A program made the translations under genes and the position numbers. The notes under the pieces were generated by a model that was not told where the DNA came from, searched no databases, and saw only the letters and a list, made by a program, of their open reading frames with translations. Below, piece by piece: positions 62,574 to 64,000 of a DNA stretch of 64,000 nucleotides. Source of the DNA: Albimonas pacifica (lineage in GTDB: Bacteria; Pseudomonadota; Alphaproteobacteria; Rhodobacterales; Rhodobacteraceae); assembly GCF_900113695.1 (NCBI RefSeq), contig NZ_FOQH01000014.1, positions 1 to 64,000 of the forward strand. The letters are read 5' to 3'. Each line of letters opens with the position of its first letter. Position 1 is the stretch's first letter.

Positions 62574-64000
62574 ATGCCGCCATCCCCTGACCCGGGCGCC
62601 GCGCCCCGGCGCGCGCCGCTCATCCGCGCCCGCACGTCCGGATCCTCCGCCGGCGCCGAGGCCGAGGCCGCGCCCCCGGGCGCGCCCATGGCCGCGGCCG
62701 ATCCCGGGAGCGCGCAGGCTTTCGGGCGAGGCGATGGTCCCGGGACCGCGCAGGAGGCGGTGCAGGAGCAACGTCCCGTGACTGCGGAGGCTTCAGGGCA
62801 GGAGAGCGGGCCTGCGACCGTACAGGCCGCCGGGCAGGGGGACGCGTCCGAGACTGGACGGGCGGCGGAGCATCGTGACGGGCCCGCAACCGCGCAGGGG
62901 ACGGGGCAGGGGGACGCGCCCCCGGCCGCGCCGCCGGCGGAGCCCGGGGCCGGGCGCATCCGGCGCTTCGCCTGGTTCTCCTGGCTGGTGGCGGCGGCGG
63001 GGCTGTCGGTCTGCGCGCTGGCCTTCTCGCCCTCGCTGATCCCGCGGCCCTGGCCGTTCCAGGCGCTGCTGGCGGGGCTGTCCTTCGCGCTGGGCGCCTG
63101 GCTCGCGGTGGCCGTGCGCTGGGCCTGGCGCTGGCTGGAACTGCCCGAGCCCGCCCGCCTCGGCGCCCGGCGCGCCGGCCAGGCGCTGACCCTCGCCGCC
63201 GCCGCCGGCCTCGCCGCCGCGCTCTGGCGCTCGGCCGACTGGCAGAACGCCACGCGCGAGCTGATGGGCATGCCCCCGGTCGAGAGCATGTTCCACGTCC
63301 GCACCCTGCTGGCCGCCGCGGCGCTGGCGCTCGTGCTGCTGGGGCTGGGGGCGCTGCTCGCCTGGGGGCTGAAGACCGCGGCCCGGGCGCCGCTGCGGGT
63401 CTCGCAGCGGCGGGCGGCCTCGGCGGCGGGGGTGGCGGCCTTCGTGGCGCTGCTGGTCACCGCCGTCGACGGCACGCTGGTGCGCGGCGCCGTCGCCCTG
63501 ATCGACCAGGTTCAGGCCGCCGTCGACGTCGCCGACCCGCCCGGCGCCCAGCCCCCGGCCGAGCCCGAACGCTCCAGCGGCCCCGGCTCGCTGATCGCCT
63601 GGGACGACCTCGGCCGCGCCGGCAAGCGCTTCGTCCACGAAGGCCCCCGCGCCGCCGACATCGAGGCCGCCAGCGGCCGCCCCGCCCGGCAGCCGATCCG
63701 CGCCTACGTCGGCCTGCGCGCCGCCGACGACGTCGAGGCGCAGGCCCGCCTCGCGCTCGACGAGCTGGAGCGGGCCGGCGGCTTCGAGCGCAATATCCTG
63801 GTCGTCGCCACCCCCACCGGCACCGGCTGGCTGCAGAACGAGGCGATCGCCCCGCTGGAATACATGCACGACGGCGACACCGCGGTGGTGGGGGTGCAGT
63901 ACTCCTACCTGCAGAGCCCGCTGTCGCTGATCCTCGAGCCGGGCCTCGCCCAGGCCTCGGCCCGCGAGGTCTTCGCCGCGATCCACGCCCGCTGGCGGGA
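62574..64000 (+). CDS. PF10081-like alpha/beta hydrolase membrane protein, 3' truncated by window end
   Basis: The frame from ATG 62574 stays open for 475 codons to the window end. The first about 120 residues are low-complexity, rich in GQxxGPATAQ-type repeats. About four membrane segments then follow (WFSWLVAAAGLSVCALAFSP; ALLAGLSFALGAWLAVAV; LTLAAAAGLAAALW; TLLAAAALALVLLGLGALLA). After these the sequence enters a conserved domain (LIAWDDLGRAGKRFVHEGP, PIRAYVGLRAADDVEAQARL, NILVVATPTGTGWL, YMHDGDTAVVGVQYSYLQSPLSL) that matches the alpha/beta-hydrolase family 9 type. The catalytic serine and C-terminus lie beyond the window. Function is unknown. Confidence 0.8.
   Translation, partial: MPPSPDPGAAPRRAPLIRARTSGSSAGAEAEAAPPGAPMAAADPGSAQAFGRGDGPGTAQEAVQEQRPVTAEASGQESGPATVQAAGQGDASETGRAAEHRDGPATAQGTGQGDAPPAAPPAEPGAGRIRRFAWFSWLVAAAGLSVCALAFSPSLIPRPWPFQALLAGLSFALGAWLAVAVRWAWRWLELPEPARLGARRAGQALTLAAAAGLAAALWRSADWQNATRELMGMPPVESMFHVRTLLAAAALALVLLGLGALLAWGLKTAARAPLRVSQRRAASAAGVAAFVALLVTAVDGTLVRGAVALIDQVQAAVDVADPPGAQPPAEPERSSGPGSLIAWDDLGRAGKRFVHEGPRAADIEAASGRPARQPIRAYVGLRAADDVEAQARLALDELERAGGFERNILVVATPTGTGWLQNEAIAPLEYMHDGDTAVVGVQYSYLQSPLSLILEPGLAQASAREVFAAIHARWR

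Overview
The window is a very GC-rich (visibly above 70 %), gene-dense piece of an alphaproteobacterial chromosome. NDUFA12-type complex I accessory protein, a DUF2155 protein next to aat, stand-alone MlaD, a YdcH-type small protein, a PF10081-type membrane hydrolase and a TTGAC-N4-ATCAA (FnrL-like) site together point to the Rhodobacterales. The genus cannot be fixed from sequence reading alone. No rRNA, tRNA or CRISPR array was seen. The only transposase is an IS3-type orfA cut by the left edge.

Layout: 1-5.2 kb holds the transposase fragment, pgk, a secreted hypothetical, tspO and a class I aldolase. 5.3-11.1 kb is a lasso-peptide biosynthetic island. A 43-residue precursor gene (5923-6054), a B2 protease and a regulatory-domain methyltransferase lie on the minus strand. 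An HPr-kinase-like protein, a PqqD-like B1 recognition protein and an asparagine-synthetase-like cyclase lie on the plus strand. 11.1-23.5 kb is housekeeping: recR with an MsbA-like exporter, a GH13 branching-type enzyme, NDUFA12, phosphomannomutase, mlaD-methyltransferase-DUF2155 and aat, a DUF2235 protein and a small hypothetical. 23.8-32.9 kb is mixed metabolism: a solo molybdopterin hydroxylase large subunit, a HAD phosphatase, the first RTX-type protein, thioesterase, flavin-split-barrel protein, VOC protein, ttcA and a lipoprotein. 33.1-36.8 kb carries yidD-rnpA-rpmH and a VTT-domain/flavin disulfide reductase pair. 36.8-42.9 kb is an alpha-glucoside/trehalose-type ABC operon with its alpha-glucosidase. 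43.4-51.7 kb has hydrolases, a LysR/SDR/tautomerase module, an acyl-CoA dehydrogenase, the second RTX protein, a class I amidotransferase and YdcH with an FnrL-like site. 51.8-64 kb has malate synthase G, aminopeptidase N, an alpha/beta hydrolase, PepF, an OmpA lipoprotein, an orphan Fis-type HTH protein and the start of a PF10081-like protein.

Two things stand out. First, the lasso island has a recognisable W-x2-P...T-x-G leader and a predicted 22-residue core with a Gly1-to-Asp8 ring and two tail cysteines (core positions 10 and 19). This suggests a disulfide-containing lasso peptide made together with an unusual methyltransferase and a kinase homologue. No dedicated transporter or isopeptidase is inside the island. 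Second, three intergenic regions (11213, 18611, 56792) carry a roughly 163-bp imperfect palindrome whose stems differ in sequence but keep pairing, that is, they covary. At two sites it is followed by two further exact repeat modules in mirror-image order, which amounts to a structured, composite intergenic element.

Most operon junctions use ATGA/GTGA/TTGA overlaps. Many genes end in strong GC hairpins, often shared by convergent genes.
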